Of a DNA stretch of 64,000 nucleotides, positions 61,955 to 64,000 are shown in pieces. Origin of the DNA: JAWKOK01 sp963765875 (GTDB lineage Bacteria; Chloroflexota; Anaerolineae; Caldilineales; Caldilineaceae); the NCBI GenBank assembly GCA_963765875.1, contig CAVXYK010000022.1, forward strand, positions 22,368 through 86,367, read 5' to 3'. Under the pieces are notes generated by a model that was not told the origin of the DNA, ran no database searches, and worked only from the letters and a program-made list of their open reading frames with translations. A program made the position numbers and the translations under genes. The number at the start of each line of letters is the position of its first letter. Positions within the stretch are counted from its first letter, which is position 1.

Positions 61955-63618
61955 CTACTTGCTCAACAACGCCACGTCCACCCGCCACTGCGGATTGTAG
62001 ACGAAGCCTTCGAGCGCGCTGTTCAGGCCGATCTGGATGCCGGGCTGAAGGATCGGCGCATAGGGGCCCTTCTCCATCAGGTAGTCCTGCATCTCGCCGA
62101 ACATGGCGGCACGAGCCTCGTCGTCCGTCTCGACCTTGATCGCATCGCGCAGGGCCAGGATGTCGGCGTCGGCGTTATCGTCCATCCAACGCACACGTTC
62201 GCCGACCACACCCTCGGGCAGGAATTCAGCGTAGTCGACTGAATCACGATAGTCGGGCAGCCAGAGCCAGAGGCCGAAGGGCTCGGTTCCCTGGCGGTAG
62301 GCCTCCAGAGCCACCTGGACTTCGGCCGGGGCCAATGATGGCATTGAAGCCGGCTTCGTTCAGATCTGCCTGGACTTTCTGGGCAAAGGTGCCGAAGTTG
62401 ACGCCGGCAAAGGTGAAGTCAGGATAGGCAATCTCAATGTCCAGTCCATCGGGATACCCGGCCTCGGCCAGCAGTTCCTTTGACTTTTCAACGTCGCGGA
62501 CAATGCCCGAGTTTGCCTCGTAAGCGCCCAAGAACCCAATGGGCAACATGGAGGCCGGTGTGGCAGCCTGGCCACCAGAGAGAATACGAATGCCCTCATA
62601 GTCCAGTGCATAGCGCACGGCTGCCTGGACAATCGGATCGCTCATGGGGCCGCCGACTTCAGGATCCTGGTTGCCCTTGAGGAAGATGAGCGTATCGCTC
62701 AGGCCCTCATAGATGGAGACGTTCGGATTGTCCGCCAGGGACGGCAGCTGATCCGAGCTGAGATCGAAGGCAATGTCGATATCGCCGGCCTCAAGCTGGA
62801 TCTTCTGGGTGGCGGCCTCTGGGCTGTTGCTGAAGATGACCCGCTCGATGGCAGGCGCTTCGCCCCAATAGTTCTCGTTGCGCACCAACACGGTCTCGAC
62901 AGCCGGTTCCCAGCTTTCGAGAATGTAGGGGCCGCTGCCGGCTGAGTTCTGGTTCAGCCATTCTTCGGCGGTGTCGGCGGTGGCGGCATCTTCACCGGAT
63001 GCGCCGCCATTGGCCTCGACCTCGGACTGATTGACGACGCTGAAAGCATCGTAGATCAGCTTGGCCAGGATGGCCGGGTCGGGCTGGGTCAGCGTGAGGA
63101 CGACGGTCTGGTCGTCGGCAGCTTCGACCGAGGCGATGGTCTCGGCCAGGAACGAAGGGTTGCCGGCAATGTTCTTGACGCGGTCAAAGGAGAAGACCAC
63201 GTCGCCTGCAGTCACCGGGTCGCCGTTGCTGAAGACCGCACGGTCGTCCAGCGTGAAGGTATAGACGGTGCCGTCGTCAGAGATTTCCCAGCTTGTGGCC
63301 AGGGACGGGATGATCTGATCGACAGAGTCCGGCGGGAAGCTAACCAGGGTCTGGTAGGTAGCCTTATGGACGATGCCGGGCAGGGTTTCGAATGAACGGG
63401 CCGGATCCAGGGAGGCTGTGTCCTCGGCAATGGCGACGACCAGGATATCGGATGCTTCGCCATCGGTCGGCTCAGCTGCGGCATCAGCGGTCTCAGGCGC
63501 AGGCGCCTCGGCAGCCGATTCGCCGGCAGGTGCGCTTGCGGGCGCACAGCCGGCAGAGCATGATGGCAAGCACGGCGATCAGGCTTGCCAGTAGAATGAA
63601 GGTCTTGCGGTTTTGCAT
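61955..63618 (-). CDS. peptide/nickel ABC transporter substrate-binding lipoprotein (two frameshifts as sequenced)
   Basis: From the ATG at 63618: MQNRKTFILLASLIAVLAIM is a signal segment. Near 63560 the frame shifts to SAGCAPASAPAGESAAE, giving a plausible lipobox cysteine and an alanine-rich linker. The SBP_bac_5 body follows: VVAIAEDTASLDPARSFETL, ATSWEISDDGTVYTFTLDDR, AVFSNGDPVTAGDVVFSFDR. Near 62338 a second shift leads to SLAPAEVQVALEAYRQGTEP and LMEKGPYAPILQPGIQIGLN. Repaired length ~550 residues is normal. It captures peptides or similar ligands outside the membrane for the permeases next to it. Confidence 0.9.
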
Positions 63619-63639
63619 TTGGATACTCCTTCAAGCATG

Positions 63640-63983
63640 GTAGGTGGATAGAGAGTGGAGGGCATTATCGGTTTGGTTTACACAACGCGAACTCTACTAT
63701 GGATTGGCGGATGGTGCAACCATTTGTGTAAGAGGGCTGCGACGAGTTGAGTCAGGGAAATTGTCGATCTTCAATTGTCGACGTTCAGTTGTCAATGGTG
63801 AGCGGTCAGCGACCTGTGAGATCAGCGAACGGTTAATGGTGAATTGATGATTATGAATTGTTAACGGTTTGACGGCGCTCTAGAGCATCCTCATCCGCAC
63901 TTTACGCATTACGTTTTACGCAGTATTCTGTTTTACGCAGTACGCAGCCAATCTCCTTCCTCTCATCAAGCACGGAGGCCACA
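63640..63983. repeat. repeat-rich spacer before the right edge
   Basis: Motifs AATTGTCGA/CAATTGTCGACGTTC (63764-63790) resemble the palindrome at 55555. ACGCATTACGTTTTACGCAG and TTTTACGCAGTACGCAGCC (63903-63950) form short direct repeats. No gene is seen. Confidence 0.5.
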
Positions 63984-64000
63984 ATGCCAACGCTCTCCTC
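63984..64000 (+). CDS. possible start of a gene cut by the window edge
   Basis: ATG at 63984 follows GGAGG (63974-63978) by 5 bases and reads MPTLS before the edge. The ribosome binding site is good, but five codons do not allow any assignment. Confidence 0.35.

Overview
The window looks like chromosome of a Chloroflexota bacterium, probably of the Anaerolineae/Caldilineae type. This is inferred from the MalT-like LuxR regulator, the YvcK-GAPDH-PGK-TIM block, the many glycan and sugar-acid genes and the palindrome-rich spacers; no rRNA or marker gene fixes the taxonomy. No tRNA, rRNA or CRISPR array was seen. At least fifteen genes are broken by single-base indels while both halves stay well conserved, so many 'pseudogenes' may be uncorrected sequencing errors.

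Region 1 (1-4.26 kb): the end of a LuxR regulator, small proteins, a methyltransferase and a zinc-independent oxidoreductase. Region 2 (4.27-17.4 kb): a chromosomal integron. An integron integrase on the plus strand (16404-17399) faces away from an array of minus-strand cassettes (SRPBCC, membrane protein, YciI-like, VOC/bleomycin-resistance-like, alpha/beta hydrolase, DUF433/DUF5615 toxin-antitoxin, DUF1801), separated by eight recognisable attC sites. The array carries several mobile elements. An IS91-type element lies next to the first attC, with a GAAC/CAAG target. An IS3-family element (32-bp terminal repeats at 6174 and 11932) sits between the VOC gene and its attC. It is itself interrupted by an element built on a large serine recombinase (7331-9791, GACGAT core) and by an IS1182-type element (10266-11860).

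Region 3 (17.4-24.6 kb): a minus-strand sugar-acid/sulfated-glycan locus with a sulfatase, a TIM-barrel isomerase, a NUDIX protein, mannonate dehydratase, an enolase-superfamily dehydratase and a dehydrogenase. Region 4 (24.9-30.5 kb): a urease operon ureF-D-A-B-C-G without a visible ureE, in which UreG carries an unrecognised ~200-residue C-terminal extension. Region 5 (31-35.2 kb): an esterase, an aminoglycoside phosphotransferase-like gene, a decayed IS4-type transposase and toxin-antitoxin remnants. Region 6 (35.5-39.3 kb): a SulP transporter with a structured leader, a stress protein, a Phd-type antitoxin and a methyltransferase.

Region 7 (39.5-48.2 kb): a GH3 glycosidase with PA14 domain, SDR, HIT, GNAT, zinc dehydrogenase and GH42 beta-galactosidase genes. 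Region 8 (48.4-54.3 kb): a 141-bp tandem repeat, then yvcK, gap, pgk, a small acidic protein gene and tpiA. Region 9 (54.5-64 kb): a DUF3179 lipoprotein with an in-frame TGA at a U-x-x-C position and a hairpin just downstream (probable selenoprotein), an LLM flavin enzyme, a second DUF433/DUF5615 pair, RidA, an M24 peptidase, a phosphoesterase and a peptide ABC transporter without its ATPases.
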